From Thalassospira lucentensis (lineage in GTDB: Bacteria; Pseudomonadota; Alphaproteobacteria; Rhodospirillales; Thalassospiraceae): DNA of 64,000 nucleotides. Below the pieces are notes generated by a model. That model saw only the letters and a program-made list of their open reading frames with translations. It was not told the DNA's origin and ran no database searches. Below are positions 18,067 through 27,854 of the stretch, piece after piece (position 1 is the first letter of the stretch; each line of letters starts with the position of its first letter). A program made the translations under genes and the position numbers. The DNA lies in assembly GCF_001613805.1 (NCBI RefSeq), contig NZ_LPVY01000003.1, positions 310,001 through 374,000 of the forward strand, in the 5' to 3' direction.

Positions 18067-18831
18067 TCAGTTGGCGGTATAAACCGACACATCTGCTTCA
18101 CGGATGACATCTGCCCAAACCGGACCGGGATGACGGTCGGTAAACAGAGCATCAATTTCCGACAGATGCCCCAGCCGAACCATCGCACGCCGCCCGAATT
18201 TCGATGCATCGGTACACAGGAATGTCTGGCGCGCATTGGAAATAATCGCACGCGCCACCCGGACTTCACGATAATCGAAATCCATCAGGCTGCCGTCTTC
18301 GTCAACGCCCGAAATCCCGACAATCGCGTAATCCACTTTGAACTGGTTGATAAAGTCGATGGTCGCCTCACCGATCACGCCAAAATCGCGCTGGCGAACA
18401 ACACCACCTGCGATGATCACCTCAAACCCCGGATTGGCGGCACAAATCTGCGCGACATGCAGGTTGTTGGTAATGATTTTCAGGCTCTTGTGGGACGATA
18501 ATGCACGCGCGACTTCTTCATTCGTCGTCCCGATATTGATGAAGATCGACGCCCCTTCGGGAATATGCTGTGCCACCAGCTTGGCGATTTCGCGCTTGCT
18601 GCCAAGGTTAAGAACCTGACGGTCTGTATAGGCTGTGTTTTCTGTGGTCGAAAGGCTGGCCGCCCCGCCATGATAACGCGCAACAAGGCCTTCTTCGGCC
18701 ATTTCATTGATATCGCGTCGAATGGTCTGAGGGGTAACGGCAAAATGATCGGCCAATGTATCAATCGTCATGAAACTGTTGGCCGCGACCAGTTCCAGTA
18801 TTTCACGACGCCGCCGATCAAGCTTGCCCAT
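18067..18831 (-). CDS. DeoR/GlpR-family transcriptional regulator
   Basis: The protein has 254 residues. The N-terminal winged helix (about 1-57: RRREILELVAANSFMTIDTL and TPQTIRRDINEMAEEGLVAR) is followed by the DeoR sensor domain, which has a ribose-phosphate-isomerase-like fold. Sensor motifs are SKREIAKLVAQHIPEGASIF, NIGTTNEEVARAL, NNLHVAQICA and VGISGVDEDGSLMDFDYREV. Family members sense phosphorylated sugars such as glycerol-3-phosphate. The sequence is closest in feel to GlpR, but no glp gene lies in the window, so the target is unknown. Confidence 0.9.
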   Translation of the reverse strand: MGKLDRRRREILELVAANSFMTIDTLADHFAVTPQTIRRDINEMAEEGLVARYHGGAASLSTTENTAYTDRQVLNLGSKREIAKLVAQHIPEGASIFINIGTTNEEVARALSSHKSLKIITNNLHVAQICAANPGFEVIIAGGVVRQRDFGVIGEATIDFINQFKVDYAIVGISGVDEDGSLMDFDYREVRVARAIISNARQTFLCTDASKFGRRAMVRLGHLSEIDALFTDRHPGPVWADVIREADVSVYTAN

Positions 18832-18962
18832 ATTGCTTCCTTCCGCCCTGAATTTTCGTCTTTGATTGTTAATTTTCGTTATCGATCAAAATGACGCTAA
18901 TGACAACAAGATGCAAGCCTTGTCATACAACATCACCAATTGCATTTCCTGTCATTCAATGC

Positions 18963-19883
18963 TCAGACAAATTGCTTGGGAAATCCGTTAAACCATTCGC
19001 GCGCCGTATTAGTTTCCCGACGAATGAATTCGATCAACGGTCGGATACGTGCTGCATCTATCATGTCATTATGACAAACAAGCCAGTAATCGCGATGAAT
19101 TGGAATAATCCGGGGCATCACGGCAACCAAATCGTCAAACATTGCCCCCATATAATACGGCAACACACACAGCCCATAACCCGCACGGCAGGCTTTAAGC
19201 TGCGCAAAAACACTGGATGTCTGATAAGACGGTCTCAACCCCGGAATAATTTCACCCAGATAGTTGAGTTCCGGGGTAAAAATCATGTCCTCGATATAAC
19301 CGATGAACGGGTGCCCCGCGAGGTCCTCGCGCTGTTTGATAGCCCGGTTGCGGGCAAGATAATCTCGCGATGCATAGACATAAAGAATGTAACTGGAAAT
19401 TTTCTCGAAGTGATAGGAACCGGCCTTTGGCGTACTGAGCGAAACCGAGACATCCGCCTCGCGCCGCGATAACGAAACGATCTGCTGGATATTGACCATC
19501 TCGATGGTCAGGTTCGGATATTGACTGGCAAAATGAGGCAGCTTTTCTGCGATGAAAAAATTGCCATAACCTTCAGGAACACTTAGCCGGATCACCCCGG
19601 TTAACGGTAATGCACCATCCCCGACCACACTAAGCATTTTGTCCGCTTCAAGCGCCATTGCCTGAGCTGGCTCCATCAGCCTTTGCCCCATCGGCGTCAA
19701 TGTATAACCTGTCGGACTGCGCTGAAACAATTTTGCCCCGATCCCCTGTTCAAGCCTCTCAATCCGTCGTGCAACCGTCACATGGCTGGTTCTCAATCGC
19801 CGTGCCGCAGAGGAAAGCTTGCCTTCCTGAGCGACGGCAAGGAAATACTGTAAATCATCCCAAGGGAACTGGCGCATCCACAT
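18963..19883 (-). CDS. LysR-family regulator, divergent from the Liv-type operon
   Basis: The protein has 306 residues. The helix-turn-helix region is DDLQYFLAVAQEGKLSSAAR followed by TSHVTVARRIERLEQGIGAK, and a LysR substrate domain fills the rest. An in-frame ATG two codons later (MRQFPWDD) is an equally good start. It is divergent from the transporter/oxidoreductase operon that starts at 20178, with about 290 bp between them containing an inverted repeat. It is therefore the likely activator or repressor of that operon. The effector may be the transported compound. Confidence 0.9.
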   Translation of the reverse strand: MWMRQFPWDDLQYFLAVAQEGKLSSAARRLRTSHVTVARRIERLEQGIGAKLFQRSPTGYTLTPMGQRLMEPAQAMALEADKMLSVVGDGALPLTGVIRLSVPEGYGNFFIAEKLPHFASQYPNLTIEMVNIQQIVSLSRREADVSVSLSTPKAGSYHFEKISSYILYVYASRDYLARNRAIKQREDLAGHPFIGYIEDMIFTPELNYLGEIIPGLRPSYQTSSVFAQLKACRAGYGLCVLPYYMGAMFDDLVAVMPRIIPIHRDYWLVCHNDMIDAARIRPLIEFIRRETNTAREWFNGFPKQFV

Positions 19884-19924
19884 TCCTGTTCATTTTTGTA
19901 CATGCATTGTCCAAAATTATATAT

Positions 19925-19943
19925 TTGACCGGGTTTTGGTCAA
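19925..19943. promoter_or_regulatory. Inverted repeat TTGACC-N7-GGTCAA, candidate LysR operator
   Basis: TTGACC (19925-19930) and GGTCAA (19938-19943) flank seven bases, about 40 bp upstream of the lysR start and in the shared promoter region with the Liv-type operon. This position and symmetry fit a LysR recognition site. The other part of the 290-bp gap (to 20177) holds the operon leader and no gene. Confidence 0.45.
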
Positions 19944-20177
19944 TGTTAGCGTAAGTCATGGTCCTGAACACAAGAATAGAATCAGAAATGAATCGTTCTT
20001 TTTCAGATACTTAATCGGATAAATCACAAGGCCGATTAAAATAACAAAATTGTGCAATCAAGGCACATCCCAATCATCCGGTCTGTAACAATGGTTGAAC
20101 ATCATTCGGCCCGGAAGAGTCGTCTGGTTTGCCAACAGGCATACTGGAAAACATAGTTCCATCAGGGAGGAACCTAG

Positions 20178-21386
20178 ATGAAGAAGATTGCAATTGCATC
20201 TGTTGCGATAATGGCTGCCGCTGTAGCATTGCCCGCACATGCCGAAATCTCCGATGATGTTGTCAAAATTGGTATCCTGAACGATCAATCCGGTGTCTAT
20301 GCCGATTTTGGCGGCACCTGGTCCTTTGAAGCCGCAAAAATGGCTGTTGAGGATTTTGGCGGCACCGTTCTTGACAAGAAGATCGAAGTCATTACCGCCG
20401 ACCATCAGAACAAACCCGATGTTGCCGCCAACATTGCGCGTCAGTGGTATGATCAGGATCAGGTCGATACGATCATGGAACTGACAACCTCATCGGTCGC
20501 TCTGGCCGTACAGGGCATTTCCAAGGAAAAGAAAAAGATCGATATCGTAACCGGTGCGGCCACCACGGCCCTGACCGGTGAACAATGTTCGCCCTATGGC
20601 TTCCACTGGGCGTATGATACCCATGCACTGGCAGTCGGCACCGGCGGTGCATTGGTGAATAACGGCGGTGATAGCTGGTTTTTCCTGACGGCTGACTATG
20701 CTTTCGGTTATTCGCTGGAAGAGCAAACCGGCAACTTCGTCAAGGAAAACGGTGGCTCGGTAGTCGGTGCGGTTCGACATCCTTTGGCAACAACTGACTA
20801 TTCCTCGTTCCTGTTGCAGGCGCAGGCATCCGGCGCAAAAGTCATTGGCCTTGCCAACGCCGGTCTCGATACCGCCAATGCCATCAAACAGGCTTCGGAA
20901 TTCGGCATCGTTCAGAGTGGCCAGCGTCTTGCAGCACTGCTCTTTACCCTTGCTGAAGTCCATGGTTTGGGCGCAGAAGCCGCACAAGGGCTGTCACTGA
21001 CCGAAGGGTTCTATTGGGATCGCAACGATGAAACCCGCGAATTCGGCAAACGTTTCTTTGATCGCACCGGGCGTATGCCCAACATGATCCAGGCTGGCAC
21101 CTATTCTGCCGTCCTGCAGTACCTCAAAGCGGTAAAGGAAACCGGGACGGATGAAACCGAAGCCGTCGCGAAAGCTCTGCATGAAATGCCGGTTAATGAC
21201 GTTTTTGCCAAAAACGGCAAAGTCGGTGCAAATGGCCGCATGATCTATGACATGTACCTGATGGAAGTCAAAGCTCCTGACCAGATGACCGGTGACTGGG
21301 ATTACTACAACGTTCTTGATACCGTCCCCGGCGACAAAGCTTTCATCGATCCGGCGAAAAGCGGCTGCTCATTGGCATCGAACTAA
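20178..21386 (+). CDS. Liv-type ABC transporter periplasmic binding protein
   Basis: The signal peptide spans about residues 1-22 (ending AHA). It is followed by a type I branched-chain amino acid/amide binding fold: VKIGILNDQSGVYADFGG at the N-terminus, VIGLANAGLDTANAIKQASE, and a paired Cys near the C-terminus (SGCSLASN). The 402-residue length is normal. The ribosome site GGGAGGAAC precedes the ATG. Such proteins bind amino acids, amides, urea or aromatic acids, so the ligand is not assigned. It heads a six-gene operon ending in a GMC oxidoreductase, which may process the imported compound. Confidence 0.92.
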   Translation: MKKIAIASVAIMAAAVALPAHAEISDDVVKIGILNDQSGVYADFGGTWSFEAAKMAVEDFGGTVLDKKIEVITADHQNKPDVAANIARQWYDQDQVDTIMELTTSSVALAVQGISKEKKKIDIVTGAATTALTGEQCSPYGFHWAYDTHALAVGTGGALVNNGGDSWFFLTADYAFGYSLEEQTGNFVKENGGSVVGAVRHPLATTDYSSFLLQAQASGAKVIGLANAGLDTANAIKQASEFGIVQSGQRLAALLFTLAEVHGLGAEAAQGLSLTEGFYWDRNDETREFGKRFFDRTGRMPNMIQAGTYSAVLQYLKAVKETGTDETEAVAKALHEMPVNDVFAKNGKVGANGRMIYDMYLMEVKAPDQMTGDWDYYNVLDTVPGDKAFIDPAKSGCSLASN

Positions 21387-21390
21387 GAAC

Positions 21391-22194
21391 ATGACAGCGA
21401 CCGGAACTCACACGAATCCGGGTAACCATCAAAACGAGACAAAGGCACGGGTGGTCCTTACCGCCCGTGACCTTCGTCGCGATTTTGGCGGGTTCACCGC
21501 GGTCAATAACGTCAATCTTGACGTTCATCACGCCAAAGTGCATGCGCTGATCGGCCCGAATGGCGCAGGCAAAACCACCGTTTTCAATCTTCTGACCAAA
21601 TTCCTGCAACCGACCAGCGGGAAGATCACCCTGCTGGATCATGATATTACCAAAACAGCACCTGCCCGCGTGGCACGTATGGGCCTGGTACGATCATTCC
21701 AGATTTCCGCAATTTTTCCGCACCTGACGGTTATGGAAAATATTCGCGTCGCGTTGCAACGTCCGGGCAATCTGGCGATCCAGTTCTGGCAGCCGCTTGG
21801 TAAACTTGACGTTCTGAATGATCGCGCAATGGAACTTCTGGAATCTGTCGGTCTTCAGAATGAATATGACAGTCAGGCTGCTGATCTTTCCTACGGCCGC
21901 AAACGTGTGCTGGAAATCGCGACGACACTGGCACTCGACCCCAAAGTTCTGTTGCTGGACGAACCGATGGCGGGCATGGGGGGCGAAGATGTCGGTATGG
22001 TTGCTGAACTGATTCGCGAAGTTGCCAAAACCCGCGCGGTCCTGATGGTTGAACATAACCTCAATGTTGTCGCCGATCTGTGCGATCACATCACCGTTCT
22101 GCAACGCGGCGAAATTCTGGCGGAGGGCGATTACGCCACCGTCAGCAACGATGAACGCGTCAAGGTCGCCTATATGGGAACGGATCATGACTGA
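21391..22194 (+). CDS. livG: Liv-type ABC transporter ATPase (LivG)
   Basis: This cytoplasmic ATPase has 267 residues from the ATG at 21391, four bases after the binding-protein stop. Walker A GPNGAGKTTVF, the LivG-type signature LSYGRKRVLEIATTL, Walker B VLLLDEPMAGMG and the switch His in MVEHNLNVV are present. LSYG in place of LSGG is normal for LivG. Its stop overlaps the livF start by eight bases, which implies coupled translation. The gene symbol reflects the family, not the substrate. Confidence 0.93.
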   Translation: MTATGTHTNPGNHQNETKARVVLTARDLRRDFGGFTAVNNVNLDVHHAKVHALIGPNGAGKTTVFNLLTKFLQPTSGKITLLDHDITKTAPARVARMGLVRSFQISAIFPHLTVMENIRVALQRPGNLAIQFWQPLGKLDVLNDRAMELLESVGLQNEYDSQAADLSYGRKRVLEIATTLALDPKVLLLDEPMAGMGGEDVGMVAELIREVAKTRAVLMVEHNLNVVADLCDHITVLQRGEILAEGDYATVSNDERVKVAYMGTDHD

Positions 22195-22897
22195 CAGAAA
22201 ACCACTTCTTTCAGTACAGGGCCTGAATGCCTGGTACGATGAAAGCCATATCCTGCATGGTGTGAACCTTGAGGTTTGCGAAGGTGAAACGGTTACCATC
22301 CTTGGCCGTAACGGCATGGGTAAGACCACGACTTTGCGCTCAATCATGGGCATTTTGCGCAAACGCACCGGCACAATCGAATTTGACGGCAAGGACCTTA
22401 TGAACCGGCCGCTGCATCACACAGCACGTGCCGGCATCGGGTTTGTTCCCGAAGAACGCGGGATTTTCGCAACCCTCAGCGTCGAGGAAAACCTCACGCT
22501 ACCGCCTGTCGTCTCGCCGAACGGCATGTCCATCGATGAAATTTATGATCTGTTTCCCAACCTTTTGGAACGACGCAACAGTCAGGGAACCAAATTGTCC
22601 GGAGGCGAGCAGCAGATGCTTGCCATGGCTCGCATGCTGCGTACCGGGGTCAAGATGTTATTGCTAGACGAACCGACCGAAGGCCTTGCTCCGGTCATCG
22701 TCCAGCGTATCGGCGAGGTTCTGCAGACCCTGAAACAGCGAGGCATGACCATTCTTCTTGTTGAACAGAATTTCCGGTTTGCCAGCAAAATTGCCGACAG
22801 GTTCTACATCATGGATCACGGCGTGGTGACAGAAGGTTTCGACGTGGCGGAACTGCCCGCCAGAATGGACACCTTGCACGAAGTTCTGGGGGTATAG
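22187..22897 (+). CDS. livF: Liv-type ABC transporter ATPase (LivF)
   Basis: This 236-residue partner ATPase starts inside the end of livG (ATG at 22187). Walker A GRNGMGKTTTL, signature LSGGEQQMLAMARML, Walker B MLLLDEPTEGLAP and VEQNF (Gln at the usual His neighbourhood, typical of LivF) are visible. It pairs with LivG beneath the LivH/LivM membrane subunits. Confidence 0.93.
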   Translation: MTDRKPLLSVQGLNAWYDESHILHGVNLEVCEGETVTILGRNGMGKTTTLRSIMGILRKRTGTIEFDGKDLMNRPLHHTARAGIGFVPEERGIFATLSVEENLTLPPVVSPNGMSIDEIYDLFPNLLERRNSQGTKLSGGEQQMLAMARMLRTGVKMLLLDEPTEGLAPVIVQRIGEVLQTLKQRGMTILLVEQNFRFASKIADRFYIMDHGVVTEGFDVAELPARMDTLHEVLGV

Positions 22898-22901
22898 CGC
22901 C

Positions 22902-23789
22902 GTGACTATGATATTTGGAATTCCGATCCAGGCGTTTCTCGGCCAACTTCTGATCGGTCTGATCAACGGATCCTTCTACGCAATGCTTAGCCTGGGTCTG
23001 GCGATCATTTTCGGCCTTCTTCGCGTGATCAACTTCGCACATGGCGCCCAATACATGATGGGAGCCTTTGTCGGTTTCCTGCTGCTGTCATGGATCGGGG
23101 TAAATTACTGGCTGGCATTGCTGGTAGCACCGGTCATTGTCGGCATTACCGGCATTGTAATCGAACGCTTTGCCTTGCGTCGCCTTTATAATTTGGACCA
23201 TCTGTACGGGCTTCTGTTCACCTTTGGCCTTGCTCTGGTGATCGAAGGTGGATTCCGGTATTTTTACGGTACTTCCGGTCAACCCTATGCCACCCCCGCC
23301 CTGCTTTCCGGCGGGGTTAATCTTGGCTTTATGTATTTGCCGATTTATCGCGGCTGGGTAGTCGTTGCATCGCTGATTGTCTGTATCGGCACGTGGCTTT
23401 TGATCGAAAAGACCAAACTTGGCGCCTATCTTCGTGCCGCAACCGAAAATCCGACACTGGTCCAGTCATTTGGCATCAATGTACCGTTCCTCCTGACGCT
23501 GACATATGGGCTTGGTGCCGGTCTGGCTGCACTGGCCGGGATCATGGCCGCACCGATTTATCAGGTCAGCCCGCTGATGGGATCGAACCTGATCATTGTG
23601 GTGTTCGCCATCGTGGTTGTCGGCGGGATGGGATCGATTATGGGGGCGATTGTCACAGGCTATATGCTTGGCATCCTCGAAGGGTTGACCAAGGTCTTTT
23701 ATCCCGAAGCGTCAAATATCGTGATTTTCGTAATCATGGCTATCGTTCTTTTGGTCCGGCCTGCGGGTCTGTTTGGTCGGGATGCGTGA
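22902..23789 (+). CDS. livH: Liv-type ABC transporter permease (LivH)
   Basis: This inner-membrane permease has 295 residues and about eight helices. The family opening GLINGSFYAMLSLGLAIIFGLLRVINFAHGAQYMMGAF is characteristic of LivH. The end VGGMGSIMGAIVTGYMLGILEGL is the usual ATPase-contact region. It starts with GTG at 22902, four bases after livF; an ATG at 22908 is an alternative. Confidence 0.93.
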   Translation: MTMIFGIPIQAFLGQLLIGLINGSFYAMLSLGLAIIFGLLRVINFAHGAQYMMGAFVGFLLLSWIGVNYWLALLVAPVIVGITGIVIERFALRRLYNLDHLYGLLFTFGLALVIEGGFRYFYGTSGQPYATPALLSGGVNLGFMYLPIYRGWVVVASLIVCIGTWLLIEKTKLGAYLRAATENPTLVQSFGINVPFLLTLTYGLGAGLAALAGIMAAPIYQVSPLMGSNLIIVVFAIVVVGGMGSIMGAIVTGYMLGILEGLTKVFYPEASNIVIFVIMAIVLLVRPAGLFGRDA

Positions 23790-23790
23790 T

Positions 23791-24774
23791 ATGACAGAAA
23801 TAACAATGACATCGGAACCCCGCCAATCGGCATACCGGATACAGCTTGCCTTGCTCGCTGTATTGATCATCGGCCTTGTGATTGCGCCCTTCGTCCTTTA
23901 TCCGGTTTTCCTGATGAAGGTCCTGTGTTTTGCCCTGTTCGCCAGTGCCTTCAATCTGCTTTTGGGATTCACGGGCTTGCTGTCGTTCGGCCACGCAGCC
24001 TTTTTCGGCGGGGCGGCCTATTTCACTGCTCATGCAGTTAAAGAATGGGGCTTCGCTCCCGAAGCCGGTATCCTTTTTGGCGTTGTGGGTGCCGCCTTCA
24101 TGGGGCTGATCATCGGATTTTTCGCCATCCGGCGCCAGGGCATCTATTTTGCGATGATTACACTCGCCCTGTCACAGATGTTCTTTTTCTTCTGCCTGCA
24201 ATCGGAATTCACCAAAGGTGAAGATGGCTTGCAAGGTGTACCGCGCGGGCATCTGCTTGGCCTTATCGATCTGAACCAGCCATTAAATATGTATTTCTTT
24301 GTTCTGGCAGTCTTCGTGATTGGGGTGTTCATGGTCTGGAGGATTGTGCACTCTCCGTTTGGCATGATCCTGCGATCCATTCGGGAAAATGAAAACCGGG
24401 CAATTTCACTGGGCTACTCGGTCAATCTGTACAAGCTTGCCGCCTTTGTCATGTCGGCGGCTTTGGCCGGTCTCGCCGGCGGTCTCAAGGCACTGGTGTT
24501 CCAGTTTGCCACCCTTACCGATGTGGCATGGCAAATGTCAGGCGAAGTCATCCTGATGACCCTGCTTGGCGGGATCGGAACGATCTTCGGCCCGATCTTC
24601 GGTGCGGCTTTTGTCGTGACCGTGCAGAACTATCTGTCAACCACCGGCTTCCCGGTAACGGTGCTGACCGGCCTTATCTTCATTGTCTGTGTGCTGGTGT
24701 TCCGCCGTGGCATTGTCGGCGAGTTCAACGCGTCACGCCTCGCTGACAAGCTGGGCCTTCGGTCCAGAAACTAG
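23791..24774 (+). CDS. livM: Liv-type ABC transporter permease (LivM)
   Basis: This second permease has 327 residues from the ATG at 23791, directly after the livH stop (TGATATG). LivM features are FNLLLGFTGLLSFGHAAFFGGAAY, RRQGIYFAMITLALSQMFFF, SPFGMILRSIRENENRA and the ending LLGGIGTIFGPIFGAAFVV. It completes the LivGFHM set. Confidence 0.93.
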   Translation: MTEITMTSEPRQSAYRIQLALLAVLIIGLVIAPFVLYPVFLMKVLCFALFASAFNLLLGFTGLLSFGHAAFFGGAAYFTAHAVKEWGFAPEAGILFGVVGAAFMGLIIGFFAIRRQGIYFAMITLALSQMFFFFCLQSEFTKGEDGLQGVPRGHLLGLIDLNQPLNMYFFVLAVFVIGVFMVWRIVHSPFGMILRSIRENENRAISLGYSVNLYKLAAFVMSAALAGLAGGLKALVFQFATLTDVAWQMSGEVILMTLLGGIGTIFGPIFGAAFVVTVQNYLSTTGFPVTVLTGLIFIVCVLVFRRGIVGEFNASRLADKLGLRSRN

Positions 24775-24783
24775 GGAAGCAGC

Positions 24784-26388
24784 ATGACCACGCAACAATT
24801 CGACTATATCATCGTCGGCGCAGGATCGGCTGGCTGTACTCTTGCAAACCGGCTGTCCGAAATCGAAAATGCCACCGTCCTTCTGCTGGAGGCCGGTGGC
24901 AAAGATACCAATCCATGGATCCATATTCCGGTCGGCTATCTTTATTGCATCGGCAATCCAAATGTCGATTGGTGCTTTAAAACCGAGGCCGAAGAAGGCC
25001 TGAACGGCCGATCATTGGGATATCCGCGCGGCAGGGTTCTGGGCGGATGTTCGTCGATCAACGGCATGATTTATATGCGAGGTCAGGCCGCTGATTATGA
25101 CCAATGGCGTCAATCGGGATGTGACGGTTGGGGCTGGGACGACGTGCTGCCGCATTTCAAAAAATCCGAAGATTACTATCTTGGCTCCGATGACATGCAC
25201 GGATCAGGCGGCGAATGGCGAGTTGAACAGGCGCGCGTGCGCTGGGAAATCCTTGATGCGTTTCAGGACGCCGCCGAACAGGCCGGCATCCCGAAGGTCC
25301 CGGACTTCAACCGCGGCAATAACGAGGGTTCAGGCTATTTCGCGGTCAACCAGAAACGCGGCATTCGCTGGAACACTTCAAAGGCATTTCTGAAGCCTGC
25401 CCTGTCGCGAAAAAACCTGGAACTGCGAACACATGCGCAGGTTCGGCGTCTAATCATTGAAAACGGTCGCGTCACCGGTGTTGAATATGACCGCAATGGC
25501 GTGATTGAAACCGTCTCGGCACGTCGTGAAATCATTCTGTCGGCCGGTGCCATCGGCTCGCCCCATATTCTGGAACTATCCGGCATCGGTCGGGGCGATG
25601 TCCTGCAAAAACATGGCATCCAGACTATCCATGAAAGCACGCAGGTCGGTGAAAACCTGCAAGATCACCTTCAATTGCGCTGCGCATTCAAGGTCAGAGG
25701 CATCCGCACCCTGAACGAACAGGCCAGCAGCCTTGTCGGCAAGGCCGGGATCGCGCTGGAATACCTGTTCAATCAATCAGGACCGATGTCGATGGCCCCA
25801 AGCCAACTTGGCATCTTCACCAAATCGGATGCATCATTCGAAACACCAAACCTGCAATATCACGTGCAGCCGCTATCGCTTGAAAAGTTCGGCGATCCCG
25901 TCCATCCTTTCCCAGCCTTTACGGCAAGTGTCTGTAACCTGCGTCCGCAAAGTCGCGGCAGCATACATTTGAAATCACCCGATTTCCGCAATCAACCGGC
26001 CATCGCCCCCAATTATCTGAGTGCGGATGCCGACAAAAAGGTTGCTGCGGACTCAATCCGGCTGACCCGCAAAATCGCCAATCAGCCCGCCCTTGCCGCC
26101 TACAGGCCCGAAGAATTCAAACCCGGCCCGTCATACGAGACAGAGGATGATCTGATCAAAGCCGCAGGCAATATCGGCACGACAATTTTCCACCCCGTCG
26201 GTACATGCCGCATGGGCGCGGACCCGGCATCGGTGGTTGATCCACAATTACGGCTGCGTGGGCTTGACGGGCTTCGGATTGCTGATGCCTCGATCATGCC
26301 CACCATCACATCGGGCAATACCAATTCACCAACCATCATGATCGCGGAGAAAGCCGCGGCCATGATTATGGCAAGCGTACGCAACTAG
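24784..26388 (+). CDS. GMC-family FAD alcohol dehydrogenase/oxidase
   Basis: The protein has 534 residues. The FAD-binding motif VGAGSAGCTLANRLSE lies near the N-terminus. The GMC signature region follows (YPRGRVLGGCSSINGMIYMRG), then SAGAIGSPHILELSGIG. The catalytic His is at about residue 470 (FHPVGTCRMG), and the Asn pair is in SGNTNSPT near 512. It resembles choline dehydrogenase and long-chain or polyol dehydrogenases. No betaine-aldehyde dehydrogenase is nearby, so choline is not favoured. It is the last gene of the operon, so it probably oxidises the hydroxyl of the compound brought in by the ABC transporter. Confidence 0.92.
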   Translation: MTTQQFDYIIVGAGSAGCTLANRLSEIENATVLLLEAGGKDTNPWIHIPVGYLYCIGNPNVDWCFKTEAEEGLNGRSLGYPRGRVLGGCSSINGMIYMRGQAADYDQWRQSGCDGWGWDDVLPHFKKSEDYYLGSDDMHGSGGEWRVEQARVRWEILDAFQDAAEQAGIPKVPDFNRGNNEGSGYFAVNQKRGIRWNTSKAFLKPALSRKNLELRTHAQVRRLIIENGRVTGVEYDRNGVIETVSARREIILSAGAIGSPHILELSGIGRGDVLQKHGIQTIHESTQVGENLQDHLQLRCAFKVRGIRTLNEQASSLVGKAGIALEYLFNQSGPMSMAPSQLGIFTKSDASFETPNLQYHVQPLSLEKFGDPVHPFPAFTASVCNLRPQSRGSIHLKSPDFRNQPAIAPNYLSADADKKVAADSIRLTRKIANQPALAAYRPEEFKPGPSYETEDDLIKAAGNIGTTIFHPVGTCRMGADPASVVDPQLRLRGLDGLRIADASIMPTITSGNTNSPTIMIAEKAAAMIMASVRN

Positions 26389-26404
26389 CCACAAAAACCA
26401 GACA

Positions 26405-26437
26405 AAAAGGCCGGGCAGTCACCCTACCCGGCCTTTT
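26405..26437. terminator. Bidirectional terminator between the GMC gene and deoA
   Basis: AAAAGGCCGGG (26405-26415) and CCCGGCCTTTT (26427-26437) form an 11-bp stem with A and T runs on both sides. It sits between convergent genes and can serve both strands. Confidence 0.9.
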
Positions 26438-26455
26438 GCATTCTCAGTTGTGTGA

Positions 26456-27796
26456 TCACCCATTGGTGCGGGCAACTATCCGTTCGCGCACTGCCGCGGC
26501 AGAACCGGTTCTGGCGACCTCGCCATCGCCAATTACGATTGCCTCGCGCAACAGCGCCGTCGCCTCGTCAAGCTGTGCCTGATCACGGATATGAGCGATA
26601 CAAAGCGGCGTATCGGCCGAAACGGCCTGCCCGACCTTGATGAAATCGGTAAAGCCGACAGCAAAGTCGATCTTCTGATCGGCACGCGTCCGGCCACCTT
26701 TCAACGCAACCAGCGCCAGACCAACCTTGCGGGCATCCATCGATACAACCCGCCCGGTCTTCGCCGCGCTGACGGACTTAATCATCGGAGCTACTTCAAG
26801 ATGGGCCGATGTGTTTTCGATAAAATCGGCTGGACCGCCAAGGGCCGATACCATTTTGCCAAATACTTCGGCTGCCTTGCCCGATGTCAGGGCGTCACTG
26901 GCTTTTTGCAAACCATCGGCAACATCACTGGCAACACCGGTCAGCGACAGCATTTCGGCTGCCAACGCCATCGTGACATCATAAACACGCTGTTCCTGAT
27001 GCTTGCCGGTCAGGAAATCAACCGCTTCATGCATTTCAAGCGCGTTGCCGACCGTATCGCCCAGAACCTGTTCCATATCGGTCAAAAGGGCCGTTGTCGG
27101 CACACCATTGCGGGTTGCGACTTCGGTGATGCTTTCGGCCAGTTCGCGCGCACGATCATATTCATTCATGAAGGCACCCGATCCGAATTTGACATCCATC
27201 ACCAGCGCATCGAGTCCCGCCGCCAGCTTTTTCGACAGGATCGATGCCGTGATCAACGGAATGCTTTCAACCGTCGCGGTGACGTCGCGAATACCATAAA
27301 AGCGCTTGTCCGCAGGGGCAAGATCGGCGGTCTGTCCGATGATGGCGCAGCCGACTTCGCGCGTGACCTTGGCAAATTCATCCAAGGTCGGTGCGGTACG
27401 ATAGCCCGGGATGGAATCAAATTTGTCCAGCGTTCCGCCTGTATGACCAAGGCCACGCCCCGAAATCATCGGAACAAAAGCACCGCACGCACCAACAATC
27501 GGCCCCAGCATCAGGCTGACCTTGTCGCCAACCCCACCAGTAGAATGCTTGTCGACAATCGGCCCGTCAAGGCCAAGCGCCTTCCAATCAAGTACGGTCC
27601 CAGAATCACGCATATTGCGCGTCAGCGCCGCGCGCTCATCCATGGTCATGCCGTTAAAGAAAACCGCCATGGCAAGGGCTGCAACCTGCCCCTCGCTGAT
27701 GCTTTCATCGGCAATGCCCTTTACGAAAAAGGCGATTTCGGCGTCTGTCAGAACTTCGCCTTCACGTTTACGGCGAATGATTTCCTGCGGCAGCAT
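26456..27796 (-). CDS. deoA: Thymidine phosphorylase
   Basis: DeoA cleaves thymidine or deoxyuridine with phosphate to give the base and 2-deoxyribose-1-phosphate. Signature blocks are [36 protein letters not shown] and FGSGAFM (phosphate/base site). At 446 residues it has the DeoA length (pyrimidine phosphorylases of the Pdp type are similar). It is the last gene of the nucleoside operon, 58 bp after the purine nucleoside phosphorylase gene, and acts in the cytoplasm. Confidence 0.95.
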   Translation of the reverse strand: MLPQEIIRRKREGEVLTDAEIAFFVKGIADESISEGQVAALAMAVFFNGMTMDERAALTRNMRDSGTVLDWKALGLDGPIVDKHSTGGVGDKVSLMLGPIVGACGAFVPMISGRGLGHTGGTLDKFDSIPGYRTAPTLDEFAKVTREVGCAIIGQTADLAPADKRFYGIRDVTATVESIPLITASILSKKLAAGLDALVMDVKFGSGAFMNEYDRARELAESITEVATRNGVPTTALLTDMEQVLGDTVGNALEMHEAVDFLTGKHQEQRVYDVTMALAAEMLSLTGVASDVADGLQKASDALTSGKAAEVFGKMVSALGGPADFIENTSAHLEVAPMIKSVSAAKTGRVVSMDARKVGLALVALKGGRTRADQKIDFAVGFTDFIKVGQAVSADTPLCIAHIRDQAQLDEATALLREAIVIGDGEVARTGSAAAVRERIVARTNG

Positions 27797-27854
27797 ATGC
27801 TGTCTCCTGCGCGCTTATTATTAAATTACGTTTTCAAACTCGTTTGAAACAGGC

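Noticed and set aside
21391-22194. LSYG in place of LSGG in LivG
   Set aside because: This is a usual LivG variant and not a defect.
24784-26388. Choline dehydrogenase (betA) assignment
   Set aside because: The GMC family fits, but there is no betB or betI and the transporter is not a betaine/choline type, so a specific choline role is not supported.
26591-27847. Long plus-strand frame (418 residues) over deoA
   Set aside because: It is antisense to deoA, which has all its signatures. The translated shadow is Arg/His-rich and has no domain.
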